Source of the DNA: Rehmannia glutinosa | Taxonomy: Eukaryota > Streptophyta > Magnoliopsida > Lamiales > Orobanchaceae | Direction of reading: 5' to 3' | Length of the DNA: 64,000 nucleotides | Assembly: GCA_016081115.2 (NCBI GenBank) | Contig: JABTTQ020003405.1 | Coordinates: forward strand, 310,029 to 374,028 | In this document: piece after piece, positions 13,738 to 23,705 of the stretch | Layout of the letters: every line of letters begins with the position of its first letter | Numbering within the stretch: position 1 is the stretch's first letter | Notes under the pieces: generated by a model | Databases searched by the model: none | What the model saw: only the letters and a program-made list of their open reading frames with translations | Told to the model about the DNA's origin: nothing | Program-made: the position numbers and the translations under genes

Positions 13738-14229
13738 TCATTTGTGATTTCGTGAACCGAGCATCCAGTTGATCCAGGTTTTCTCCGAGATCATTTTGAA
13801 GTTCTCAAATTTCGTACCCACCGATAATTTGTTTTCTTTGATTTGCTCTGAGCCTTCACAAATCAATGTTAGCTTGTCCCAGATTTCTTTAGCCGTTTTG
13901 CAAGATTTGACTTTATTGAACATGGCTTTGTCCAAGGTTTTGTAAAGGATGTCCTTGGCTACATTGTCCAGGTTGTATCTTTTTCTGTCATCATTTGTCC
14001 ATTCAGTTCTTGGTTTTTCAACCATGACTGGTCTGGGAGCAACATCCTCTTCTCCTTCAGCTGCAGCTCTTCTTACAACTGTGTTCACCTTTAAGATTTG
14101 CAGTGGCCCATCTTCTATTACTATCCACATCTCATCATGTAATGCTGATAGATGAGCCTGCATACGAATTTTCCAATCATCAAATTCTTCAATTGTGAAC
14201 ATAGGGATGCGTGTCAAATTTGCTTCCAT
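13738..14229 (-). CDS. gag N-terminal ORF of copy A2
   Basis: A 163-residue frame starting MEANLTRIPMFTIEEFDDW, 114 bp inside the primer binding site, which is the normal place for a copia gag start. It contains the capsid-like signature YNLDNVAKDILYKTL and KTAKEIWDKLTLICEG of the plant copia gag (UBN2-type) family. It would form the particle shell. The frame is lost at ISEKTWINW, where copy A3 has a longer alignable stretch, so the protein is cut short by a frameshift. The DNA from KTAKEIW onward reappears at 28324 in A3. Confidence 0.75.
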   Translation of the reverse strand: MEANLTRIPMFTIEEFDDWKIRMQAHLSALHDEMWIVIEDGPLQILKVNTVVRRAAAEGEEDVAPRPVMVEKPRTEWTNDDRKRYNLDNVAKDILYKTLDKAMFNKVKSCKTAKEIWDKLTLICEGSEQIKENKLSVGTKFENFKMISEKTWINWMLGSRNHK

Positions 14230-14342
14230 GATAATAACTTTTAATGATAAAAAGAGTTTTGAAAGTTTAAGTACTAAAGCAGACTTTGAAAAGTTTGGAA
14301 ATCTAGTTCAGTAACCAGTGCGGAGGGTTCAATGAACCAACC

Positions 14343-14354
14343 GCTCTGATACCA
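14343..14354 (-). other. Primer binding site of copy A2
   Basis: The minus strand reads TGGTATCAGAGC, complementary to the 3' end of plant initiator tRNA-Met, two bases inside the 5' LTR. It fixes element polarity. Confidence 0.9.
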
Positions 14355-14356
14355 CT

Positions 14357-15951
14357 TGTAGGTCCCAAGGGGTGTAAGTGTAAGGTTTAGAAGGGGGGGT
14401 TGAATAAACCTTACCAAATTTTCGATTTAGTCCTTTTAAATATACAGAGTTGATACTACACAGTTGTGTCCTTGATGGACAGTCAATTTAGCCACTCAGT
14501 AGAGTTAATCTCTCAATGACTCAATCGATTTGTTGATGTAGTAACTCATTTTGTTGGCTCTAAATTAACTCAATTGTGGTTTTGTTTTCATTGGAAGACT
14601 TAACACCCTTAAGTTTGATTAAGCAAGAGTTTAGTGCTTGGTTTAGTACTTATAAATTATCAAGTGGATAGCAAATTTATCACAGATATAAGCGATTAAA
14701 AATGCTTTGGAATTTAAGTCTTTGAAATGTAAATGACACAATGAAATTTTTATAGAGGTTCAAGATGGGGTAATTCTTTTACTCCTCTCTTCTCCAACTC
14801 CCGGAGGAATCCACTAGGTAATGATCAAGATACAAAGTGGTAATGTCATCCGTGACAAGTCTTGATCACACGGTGACTTGATCCTTTGGGACTCGGTCCG
14901 GAGACGCCTTGATCACTCGGTTGGCTTCTCGACGACTCGGCCTTCTTCACAGGGCAGCTGCCTTGCTACTACAACTCACTTGCTCAAGCTCTTTGGATTT
15001 GATCACGAAGCCCTCCAAAAGCTTAAGACTTGGTTCGACCTTGAACCTTCCTACAATCCTTCGTGGAATGTAGACCCCTTGATTTTTCAGTATTTTCCTC
15101 TTCAACTGATTGAAGTTATCTTTCCTTCACAGGTGAGTGTTGGATTGATGTTCTTCGTAGTGTAGGCTTGAGGATTGAGAATGCTTCAGATCTTCTAATA
15201 ATTGCTTGAACGTTTTTAGTTTTTGATCTGTAACTTGTGTTGCTCGTGTCACTTATGTGTCTTTCTTGTCTCTCTTATTCTCAAACAAACTCCTCAGCCT
15301 TTTATATTGATCTTTCAAAAATTTGCCCGTTGAAGAGATAGGCTTATTTTTGAAAGTCACTTGCAGTCGTTGGCTTGTCTTGTTGCAGTCCTTGGAATTG
15401 CCATTTCCTCGTATGAATTGTTCTTTCACCATTTCGTAGTTCGACACGGTGTAGTGCTTCCCATTGGTTCATTCCTTTTGCACGCTTCGAGAGACCGAGC
15501 ACGAGAAAGGTGGTATGGAGATATTACTTGTTTAAGTAAATCTCTTGATTTCGTGCAACGGATCTTTTCTGATTATCTCGACTTGACCGCATTTTCTCGC
15601 TTTCCCAGGTGACTTAGAGTCGACTTCCAATCATGGATGACTCTTGTCACTTCAACTTGAGACTTGGCTTTTCTTGAGTTGACTTGACTAATACTCCACT
15701 CATTTGCATCTCACCGCTTCTTCCCGATAGAGTTCCCGTCTACTCTTCTTTGCCATACTCGGTGTCTGTCTCGCACAGAGTCTTCCTTCTAGTCTTGATT
15801 GTCTTCTTGCATGTTAGGGCGTAGTCGACTTAACTCAGCTTGGACAGCTCTATTTATTACAATGCATTTTACAACAAGAATTGGGGTGCCAACTTTCTAT
15901 TCTAAGTTTTACATGGCATTCATCAAAATCTAAACAATAAATTTCCTAACA
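14357..15951 (-). repeat. 5' LTR of copy A2
   Basis: About 1595 bp, TGTTAGG...CCTACA in element sense, matching 1802-3393. It carries a TATA box near 15299-15308. The flanking GTATG repeat starts at 15952. Confidence 0.9.
15299..15308 (-). promoter_or_regulatory. LTR TATA box, copy A2
   Basis: The minus strand reads ATATAAAAGG in the context GATCAATATAAAAGGCTGAG. Family A copies at 27972 and 47061 have TATAAAAGG or TATAAAAAGG in the same context, supporting a shared promoter. The start site is expected about 30 bp downstream. Confidence 0.6.
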
Positions 15952-16790
15952 GTATGTGATGCATGCCATATGGGAAAGCAAATCAAATCATCATTCAAAG
16001 AAAATACATGTCCATCTTCAACAAGAATATTGCACTGCTACATATGGATCTATTTGGTCCAGTTGAACCAGCTAGCATAAGAGGGAAGAAATACACCTTG
16101 GTGGTAGTAAATGACTACTCAAGATATACATGGACAATATTCATGTGTAAGAAGAAAGAAACTCTGCAGAAACTACCACAATCGATGAAAAGAATCCAAA
16201 ATGAGAAGAGTCAAACCATTATCAAAATAAGATCGTGAGGGAATCGAGTTTGTCAATAGTATAATCACTCAAGATCTTTGTATTGAAAATGGTATTGGTC
16301 ATGAATTATTTGCAGCAAAGGACTCCACAACAAAATGGAGTTGCGAGAAAGAAGAACAAGAACCCTCAAAAAGAAGCAAAGCAAAGGACCATGTTAGTCA
16401 AGGGGGTTACCAAAAAGATTTTGGGGTGAAGCAATCAACACGACTTGCTATACCCAAAATAGATGTATGATAAACAGACGGTGACAAAGACTCCTATGAG
16501 ATATGGATGGAAGAAAACCAAATGTTGCATATTTGAGAATATTTTGATGTAAATGCTTCATCCACAACAATGGCAAAGACAATCTAAAGGCTTTTGATGC
16601 TAAAGTCGATGAAGGTATCTTCTTAGGATACTCGGTGAAAGCAAAGCCTACAAGAGTACTCAATAAAAGGACTATGGTTGCGGAAGAATCCATTCATGTG
16701 GTGTTTGATGAGCCAAATATAAATGGAGAAGACATAGAAGAGTCAAGCGATAAGTGAATCAACCAACCATGCAGTAAGAGTCCCTATCTT
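15952..16790 (+). pseudogene. Integrase of copy A1 (right block)
   Basis: The reading resumes after the A2 insertion. The segment 15963-16238 has the Asp-containing LLHMDLFGPVEPASI and KKYTLVVVNDYSRYTW, in which the second aspartate motif reads VNDYS against VDDYS in other copies. Further pieces of the core and C-terminus follow in shifted frames to about 16750. The first five bases are the right copy of the GTATG duplication. Confidence 0.7.
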
Positions 16791-17030
16791 TCAAGTCAAG
16801 CTGGAATTATAAACCCGGATGAAGATGAGATAGCGAGTCTCAAAAACAGTTGGAAAATCTGCCTAAGTGATGATGAGAGAGCGATCAAAGCAACACAATC
16901 GCAAGGCGATCGAATCCAGCCTAACTTACTCCAACCCGATGTAAGATGGCTAAGAGACCATCCACCAGAACTAGTCATTGGAGATATAAGAGAAGATGTC
17001 AAAACGAGATCCAGAGCTCAACAAGAAGCA

Positions 17031-17993
17031 ATGTTCACATGCTTTATCTCACAAATAGAGCCTAAAGATGTGTCACAAGCATTGGATGACACACATTGGA
17101 TTCAAGCCATGCAAGAAGAGCTGAATCAGTTTGAAAGGAATAAAGTGTGGGAGCTGGTTCAAAGACCTACCCATCAAAATGTTATTGGCACTAAATGGGT
17201 ATTCAGAAACAAGATGAATGAGGAAGGTTCTGTGGTAAGAAACAAAGCAAGATTGGTAGCCAAAGGATATTGCCAAGAAGAAGGAATAGACTTTGATGAA
17301 ACATTTGCTCCTGTGGCAAGATTGGAAGCCATAAGAATGTTTCTTGCCAATGCAGTTCACAAGAACTTTATTGTATATCAAATGGATGTAAAGAGTGCAT
17401 TTCTTAATGGTTTATTGGAAGAAGAAGTGTATGTTGAACAACCTCCAGGATTTGAGCAGAAGACTCTTGGAGATAAAGTATACAAACTCAAGAAAGCTCT
17501 ATATGGGTTGAAACAGGCACCTAGAGCATGGTATGATACATTGTCACAATTCTTGACTGGGAACGGATTCACAAAAGGCAAAGTGGACAGTACACTCTTC
17601 AGAATTCAAGATAGTAAGAGTATACTGCTTGTTCAAATATATGTGGAAGATATCATTTTTGGATCCACAAACAAAGAGCTGTGTGATAAATTTTCAAATC
17701 TTATGCAAAACAAATTCGAAATGAGCATGATGGGAGAGCTGACATTTTTCCTTGGACTCCAAGTGAAACAACTGAAGGATGGAACCTTCATAAGTCAGAC
17801 AAAATACACCAGAGATTTAATGAAGAAATTTGGTATGGAAGAGAAGTCTTTTGTGAAAATACCAATGAATACATCAGTCAAAATGGATATGGATGCAGAT
17901 GGCAAGCCTGTAGATCAAACAAGATACAAAGCACTTATTGGATCATTGCTTTATCTCACAAACAGCAAGTGCGGACATCACCTTTCTTTGTAG
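17031..17993 (+). CDS. Ty1/copia reverse transcriptase ORF (copy A1)
   Basis: An open frame of 320 residues covering most of the RVT_2 domain. Motifs in order: WIQAMQEELNQFERNKVW, IGTKWVFRNKMNEEG, ARLVAKGYCQEEGIDFDETF, YQMDVKSAFLNGLLEEEV (catalytic Asp of motif A), LKKALYGLKQAPRAWYDTL, then QIYVEDIIFGS. The usual active site is YVDD; here the first Asp is Glu, while copy A3 keeps YVDD. The C-terminal YLTNSKCGHHLSL departs from the expected ASRPDI-type sequence through a frameshift. The true protein began upstream in the polyprotein; the Met at 17031 is only the first in this frame. It is the best preserved coding block of family A here. Confidence 0.85.
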   Translation: MFTCFISQIEPKDVSQALDDTHWIQAMQEELNQFERNKVWELVQRPTHQNVIGTKWVFRNKMNEEGSVVRNKARLVAKGYCQEEGIDFDETFAPVARLEAIRMFLANAVHKNFIVYQMDVKSAFLNGLLEEEVYVEQPPGFEQKTLGDKVYKLKKALYGLKQAPRAWYDTLSQFLTGNGFTKGKVDSTLFRIQDSKSILLVQIYVEDIIFGSTNKELCDKFSNLMQNKFEMSMMGELTFFLGLQVKQLKDGTFISQTKYTRDLMKKFGMEEKSFVKIPMNTSVKMDMDADGKPVDQTRYKALIGSLLYLTNSKCGHHLSL

Positions 17994-18579
17994 GTGTATG
18001 TGCAAGATTTCAATCTGCTCCAAAAGAAAGCCACATGACTGCAGCCCAAGAGGATCTTGAGATATTTGAAAGGAAGCCAAGAAGATGGCTTATGGTATCC
18101 AAATGAAGGGGATTCAAGCTAATTGGTTATTGAGACTGACTATCTTTGGATGTAGAGTTGAGAAAAGCACCTCAGGCACATGTCAAATGCTTGAAATAGG
18201 CTAATTTCCTTGTTTAGAAAAAAAGCAAAATTCAATAGCCGCCTCTAACCAAGCAGAATACATAGCTGCGGGCAGCTGTTGTGCCCAAGTCTTATGGATG
18301 AGACAACAGCTGAGAGACTATGAAGTTGAAGAAAAGGAAATTCCAATCATGTGTGATAACACAAGTGTAATTGCAATCACTCAAAATCCTGTGTTGCACT
18401 CAAGAACAAAGCATATCGATGTCAGATATCACTTCATAAGAGATCATGTTGAAAAGAAAGACATCACCTTGGAATATATCTCAATTGATAAGCAGTTGGC
18501 TGACATATTCACAAAACCATTATGTGAGTCAAGATTTGAAGAACTCAAGCATGAGTTAGGGTTAATTGAGCTGAGTTGA
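17994..18579 (+). pseudogene. copia RNase H and pol C-terminus (copy A1)
   Basis: After a frameshift near 17980 the RNase H region continues: FVGVCARFQSAPKES (17988-18033), then 18298-18579 with MCDNTSVIAITQNPVLHSR, HIDVRYHFIRDHVEKKD, QLADIFTKPL and the stop after LGLIELS. These are the standard plant copia RNase H motifs. The tract 18100-18260 is scrambled. The pol stop is shared with A2 (8771) and A3 (33448-33450). Confidence 0.8.
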
Positions 18580-18876
18580 CACTCAAAAGACTCAAAGAAA
18601 AGAGATGAAACATGAAAAGAGGAAAAAGAGCTTAATTCATAATTCAGCTAAGGAATCAGCCGTATTGGAAAATCAGCTGTATCAAGTTAGCTGACAGCTG
18701 AGTCACTAGGAGAGCAGTGAGAAGAAGGATTGAATCAGCTAAGGAGCAAGCTGAGTCATTCATGAGCAAAATGACAAAAACGATCATTTTTACTAAGCGG
18801 GAATGTTTTTAAGAATGACGTCAAAGATAATTATGACGTGTACAAAGCAAAGCCGCACACCAAGCTTATGATTGGA

Positions 18877-18883
18877 TATAAAT
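18877..18883 (+). promoter_or_regulatory. Candidate internal TATA box upstream of ORF3 (copy A1)
   Basis: ATTGGATATAAAT lies 251 bp upstream of the ORF3 ATG at 19134. The interval ends in a CT-rich leader (CTCTCTCTCG, then AAAACCCTATCTATC) that looks like a plant 5' UTR. Conserved in all three A copies. Confidence 0.4.
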
Positions 18884-19133
18884 GCTGCTGCATTAAATGC
18901 GAGAAATTAAATGTGAATCGGCGTGCAAGATCTAAGCCGTTGATTTTGATCAAATTTCAAAAACCACCCGCACGTTCTTTCATGAACCATACTTAAACCA
19001 TTTCGTCCGTTTCTCTCACACTTTACCAAAAACTGTTCATCTCTCTCTCGAAAGCAAAAGCAAAAAATTTTCTCTCAAAACCCTATCTATCCTCAGTTCA
19101 GTTTTCAAGTTTCGTTCGGTAAAACATCTCGAA

Positions 19134-19885
19134 ATGGCATCTACACATGATTTTGTCAAGCTAGGAAAGCAAATCCACACTGGGTCTACTGTAGATTTTG
19201 ATGGTATGGTTAAACATGGGTCCGACAACACCCTAGTGAAGAAGATTGCTGAGAAATTGGAAACGTCTGGGCTGAAACCATTTTTAACGTTGGAGTTTCG
19301 ATGACCTATGTGGAAGAGGTCGATAGCGGTTCACGTGAACGCTGAAGTTCACGATGAGGGCATCAAGTCCTCTGTTCATGGAAAGAAGTTCACCATCACT
19401 GCCAATGATTTGGCTGAACACTGCTTGTTGCCGGCGGAAGGAATACCAGAGATTCATGAAGCTGAGGTCGACCTGACTGCTGCTTGGAAGGAAGTAGCCA
19501 AGTCCGACTATGCCGCAAAAGTGGTCTACACAGCTTACAAGAGGCTGCTGAAAGAGGACTACCACAAATTGCTGGACATCGTTGCCAAATGCATAGACAT
19601 CAAATTTGGCAGCTTTGACCAGCTGTCTAAAGCTAAGCTGATCGTAATGGCTGCGATCCTTGACGAAAGGAAGGTGAATTGGGTTGAGTTTGTCTACAGC
19701 AGACTCTGCCAGAATGTTGGGAATAAATCCTTTAAGGAGGATGTAACGTTTGGAGGTTCCCTAGGATACGGCCTGGTGATTGGCCGACTGATGGAAGTAA
19801 AAGGAGTCCCTCTTCGACATGGAAAGGCGTTCCATGTAAACAAGAGGATGTTCAGATCAAACCTATCTGGCGCATAGAAGAGAGC
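19134..19885 (+). pseudogene. ORF3 N-terminal part (copy A1, truncated)
   Basis: Starts MASTHDFVKLGKQIH at 19134, frameshifts near 19290, and stays open from 19308 to 19877. The second segment includes EIHDEGIKS-like VHDEGIKSSVHGKKFTI, a helical region (AAWKEVAKSDYAAKVVYTAY) and VKGVPLRHGKAFHVNKRMF. The FYVNA-to-KGxPL layout parallels the ORF2 of family C (39019-40438), and both resemble the 'putative plant transposon protein' domain. Element homology stops at about 19885, where unrelated DNA begins. Function unknown. Confidence 0.65.
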
Positions 19886-21639
19886 ATTTCTTTATCATTC
19901 AACCTACACGAAAATACAAAAAAAGATAACATCATCACCAATAGCACCGATAGCAAATAATCATACACATAAACTAGTTTATTTTAATAACATAAATTTA
20001 ATCATACAATCAGCTTCATCAAGAAAGCATGAAAGAGTTGATCACATACAGAAAAAGAAAAAAAGAAAATTACCCAGATACAAATTATCACTTTGGCAGG
20101 GAATAAAATATTTTATGATTTAATTTTATTACATTGTATATAAATATTCAATACAATGCATATGATAGTATTTGCAATAACAAAGTGCTTGTTGTAGGGT
20201 ATATTTGTAAATCGACCTATATTGTTCAAATCCTTTCCTTTTGGTGAACTCATTTTTTCGAATGATGATAATTCTTACATTCCATTGTAATTATTAGTGC
20301 AAGTGGCTCATAGAGAGGAAAAAAATGAGTGTAGAATTTCGATGTGATCATGTCCTCCCATAGACTAACATTAGTTGAGAAAAAGATTACACAAGCGAAA
20401 TCTATTAATCTAACTCGCTTTGTGATTTTGTAAAGAAATCCCTTTGCAAATGATCAAATAGGGATGCCTCAGCCTATTTCCTCTTGATTATCACTCTATG
20501 GAGATATAATAAAATACAAATTTACCCAAGTAAAAAAGGTTTGAAATGAAGAATTCTATGTTGATTGGTGCAGCTTATAGGGAGAACACCCCTGGTTTAT
20601 CTTAGCAAATTTACCGAGGGTTGTGGCGCTTATGTAGGTGAACAAGAAATGATGCAGACTTCTTTCGCTAGCACCAAAGATAGGAAAGCACAATTTCAAT
20701 AACCTTGTAATCAATATACATCAAAGTTTATGCTTATTTATGTTAACCATCATACCAACATTGGCCATGATCACAGCATTAAACCTACGTAACATGGATT
20801 TTGGGACTACTCATTAATAAAATCGCCACCAACCCAAATTCAAACTATCATATATTGTGTAAAGTGTGTTTCAGTTTTTGGTTAGTTGAGTTCAAAAGCA
20901 ACTTTGCTATCTGTAAATGCTTTTATATTATGCACATAAATGTAGTTCCTTATCGGCCTTACTAAATAAGTTATTTCTCAATGTTCCAAAACAAAAAGGA
21001 GAAATGGAGAAAAATAGAAAATTTACCATTGTCATATGAAGAACTAAGAAGGTTGATACTTGCGGAATAAAAACTATCAACTCTGGATCACCTTCAATGC
21101 TTTCCAAGTGACCCTGTGGCAGTTGAGACAAAATTTGTAAATATTTGATCTATTAAAATGACAACCACCACCAAATTCAGGAATCATAGAAAACAATTTT
21201 CCCTCTGTAGTCTATCATCCATCCACATATGAGAGCAACTCTATACACACTAGTCTAATCCAGAGCATTCAACACTACATAATTAGATTTAAACCATACA
21301 TCTGCTCTATGCAACTAATGCACGGTTATATTCAAATTCAGCTACTGCATATCTCAGCAAGAATGTAACACCTCTGAAGAGTTAAGACGCTGCTCCCAAG
21401 CTTTGAATACTGACCTCATTCAGTGCATATACCTTTGCCCAACCAAATTTTTCATTAATAATTTGCTTAAAAGGTATGATGTAATTCATTTATGCAATAC
21501 AAAGGTAAAAATAAATCCGACAAAAGCAAGAATTAACCACCAAACACAAAACTCCTGTTTAGAGAAAACAATCAAAGATGTGTAACACAACGTTGCAAAA
21601 GGGTGCATTAGAGACTTGTGAAGAAAATGGCAACTTGGA
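19886..21639. other. Unassigned AT-rich DNA with possible host exons
   Basis: No transposon signature or long ORF is visible in this 1.75-kb stretch. Two short minus-strand segments look exon-like: 21424-21360 (VFKAWEQRLNSSEVLHS) and 21131-21010 (SQLPQGHLESIEGDPELIV, followed by a GTAAAT donor-like site). Both read in the same direction and may belong to one unidentified host gene or gene relic. Codon pattern alone supports this, so it is weak. The rest appears non-coding. Confidence 0.25.
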
Positions 21640-21779
21640 TCAACTTGTGCATTTGGTGAGGCCCGTGTAAACAGTGCTTACCACCACGGAAAACCAGAGC
21701 TTCGTCGGGTGGAGGAATTTAAGGACCTTTGCCTGGATTGGTTCGCAGTGTGAAACAAGGAGAAAAAAGCATACCTGTA
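21640..21779 (+). pseudogene. DUF247 gene fragment, 5' side of the family B insertion
   Basis: The + strand encodes AYHHGKPELRRVEEFKDL, matching the N-terminal GPYHHGKxxLxxMEExK signature of plant DUF247 proteins (PF03140). An in-frame TGA follows WFAV, and the frame then runs KEKKAYL into the family B LTR. The CTGTA just before the LTR is the left target duplication. The frame continues exactly on the other side at 49458. Plant DUF247 proteins are usually several hundred residues with a C-terminal membrane segment, so only a small part remains. The stop and missing flanks make it a pseudogene. Confidence 0.65.
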
Positions 21780-22595
21780 TGTTAATTCCGTGTTTTTAAG
21801 GATATTAAATATTTTTCCTTATTTTCGAAAATTTCCAATTTAAGAGTTTTGACTTTCTTGGTTACTTCTTATATTAGGATTTCTTAAATAAAGGAAGTTG
21901 ATTTAGAAAAGGATTGTATTAAAACTGGATTCTCGAGTTTTATACTAATATGGAAAAATCGATTTTGATAAAGGAGGTTTTTAAAAGGGTCCTAGTCCTT
22001 ATATGATTATGAATTCTAGTTCCACTATGTCTCTTTCTTCCTTGTTTTGCAACGACTCAAACTCTTCAAAGGATTGACTATATAAGGAGGACGTCCCCCA
22101 CATAATTCTGTACGCAGAATTACAACTGAGAGAGCATATATCTTCGAGAGAGAGATCGAATTCTGCAAGAGAGAAATTGAGTCTGATATTCTTCACAGTG
22201 CAGAGTGTTGAACAAAGTGCTGCATGAGTACCAGTTCAACACCTGGCGATTGAGCATCTTTGTTTCTCTATTTTTCGTCCATCTGTTGTTTTCATAGAAG
22301 TTCAGGATAGTTATTCTTTATTCTTGGACGAATTGTTTTACAAGATATATATCTACTCATAGAAAGGAGTTTTGATAAGTTTTGTTCTAGTTGAGTCATT
22401 GATATTGAGATCTGTAATTGATACATTCAACTAGTGGATTATTTCGCCATGCTGGCACGTTTATAAGTATTTTTATACTTATAGACAATTTTTATCTCTG
22501 TGTTTTACTTTTATCCGCTGCGAGTTGGTATAAGTGTTACTGGCACTTGTAACAATACTTTATTTTGAGAAAGTTTGGGACCTAAAATTCTTTCA
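21780..22595 (+). repeat. 5' LTR of family B
   Basis: Begins TGTTAATTCCG and ends AAAATTCTTTCA, matching 48640-49457 with scattered substitutions. It carries a TATA box at 22079. The number of differences from the 3' LTR is clearly larger than between the two family C LTRs, so B is the older insertion. Confidence 0.9.
22079..22087 (+). promoter_or_regulatory. LTR TATA box, family B 5' LTR
   Basis: TATATAAGG in the context GGATTGACTATATAAGGAGG; the 3' LTR has TATATAAAG at 48939-48947. About 500 bp precede the LTR end, leaving a long R-U5. Confidence 0.6.
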
Positions 22596-22596
22596 A

Positions 22597-22611
22597 TTGG
22601 CATCTAGAGCC
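22597..22611 (+). other. Primer binding site of family B
   Basis: TTGGCATCTAGAGCC directly follows the LTR. It is a diverged form of the plant copia TGGTATCAGAGC site for initiator tRNA-Met. Confidence 0.6.
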
Positions 22612-22616
22612 AACAC

Positions 22617-23700
22617 TTGATTTCACTAAGTGTTGATCCTAAGTTCGAGAAAGTGATGGATAGTCAAGTTTCAGCTATGTTTCGTCCACCTATGTTAGAT
22701 GGATCTAACTACTCAGTTTGGAAGATCAAGATGCGGGCTTTTATAAAATCAATTGATGAGAAAGCTTGGCGCACTGTTCTAATTGGATGGACTCCTCCAA
22801 ATATTATAGATGTGGAGGATGAAATAAGTTGGTCCAATAAAGATATTCAACTGGCGAACTACAGTTCGAAAGCTCTCAATGCTATTTATGGTGCAGTGGA
22901 TTCCAACATGTTTAAAATCATTTGCAACTATACTGCAGCCAAAGACGCATGGAGGCTTTGCAAAAACATTGTAAAAGGATCTGCAAGTGTTCGTCTCTCC
23001 AAGTTACGACACCTGACTGTAAGGTTTGAAAATCTGAAGATGGAGGAAGATGAAGACATCACATCTTACCATGGACGACTTTGTGACATCGACAATGAAT
23101 CTCAATCTCTGGGTGAGCCTATTTCAAATTCAAGGTTAGTATGCAAGATGATGTATTAACTACCTGTAAGGTTTGATATAAAGATTACTGCGGTTGAAGA
23201 ACTATCAAATATTGCTACACTACGACTTGATGAGTTAGTTGGGATCCTCAAAACCTGGGAACTCAATTTTGTCGACAAAAGGAAGTTAAAAGGGAAAAGC
23301 ATAGCTCTACAGGTATTACCTGATGAAACTAATGAATTAGCTCAATTAACTAAATAGGTTGAGGAATCTGAATTAGGTAAGGAATCTATGACTATGTTTG
23401 CTAAAAAATTCAGTAGGATTATGAAAAACAAAAGCAAAACTCAATTTCCTTCGAAAACCAACAAACCTTTTAAACATAATGCTCTTAGAATATCCTCAAA
23501 GAAATATGCCTCATAGGAACCAAGATAAAACTGGGAATCAGTTTGATATTGAAAAGGTCAGATGTAGAGCATGCACTAGGTTTGGGCACTATGCCAATGC
23601 ATGTGCAAATACTTTGCGTAAAAAGGGTATGAATTTGAGTGTTACTTTGAGCGATGATGAGTCAGAGGAAGAAACTCATGTCAGAATGATGAAAATACTG
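22617..23700 (+). pseudogene. Family B gag, capsid part and first zinc knuckle
   Basis: Open to 23159, with the likely start MDSQVSAMFRPPMLDG at 22657; LDGSNYSVWKIKMRAFIKS is the conserved copia gag N-terminus, followed by KDAWRLCKNIVKGS and DEDITSYHGRLCDI (UBN2-type). A TAA at 23157-23159 and further stops interrupt the rest. A CCHC knuckle, CRACTRFGHYANAC, lies near 23562-23603, followed by the acidic TLSDDESEEE. It would form the virus-like particle. The presence of stops outside CAG/CTG sites suggests real ageing. Confidence 0.75.
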
Positions 23701-23705
23701 CTCTC

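Larger units (their letters stand above)
1802..15951 (-). mobile_element. Complete Sirevirus-like copia element, copy A2 (nested in A1)
   Basis: A 14.15-kb element on the minus strand bounded by two 1.6-kb LTRs (14357-15951 is 5', 1802-3393 is 3') and a perfect GTATG duplication. It has a primer binding site next to the 5' LTR, gag (from 14229), protease, integrase, RT, RNase H (to about 8771), ORF3 (8207 to about 3660) and a polypurine tract at 3394-3404. It sits head-to-head inside a relative of its own family. All genes carry frameshifts, many at former CAG/CTG triplets, so apparent death may be partly a sequencing effect. Confidence 0.9.
1..19885 (+). mobile_element. Sirevirus-like Ty1/copia element, copy A1 (interrupted, 3'-truncated)
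   Basis: Copy A1 of family A reads on the + strand in two blocks, 1-1801 and 15952-19885, separated by the nested minus-strand copy A2. The blocks give gag C-terminus, protease and GAG-pre-integrase (left), then integrase, reverse transcriptase, RNase H and the start of ORF3 (right). Order PR-IN-RT-RH is diagnostic of Ty1/copia; the long elements with an extra ORF after pol fit Sireviruses. Homology to copy A3 stops at about 19885 inside ORF3, so the 3' part and 3' LTR are missing; the 5' LTR lies beyond the window. This copy keeps the longest RT reading frame of the three A copies. Lineage assignment is by family knowledge, not by a tree. Confidence 0.85.
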
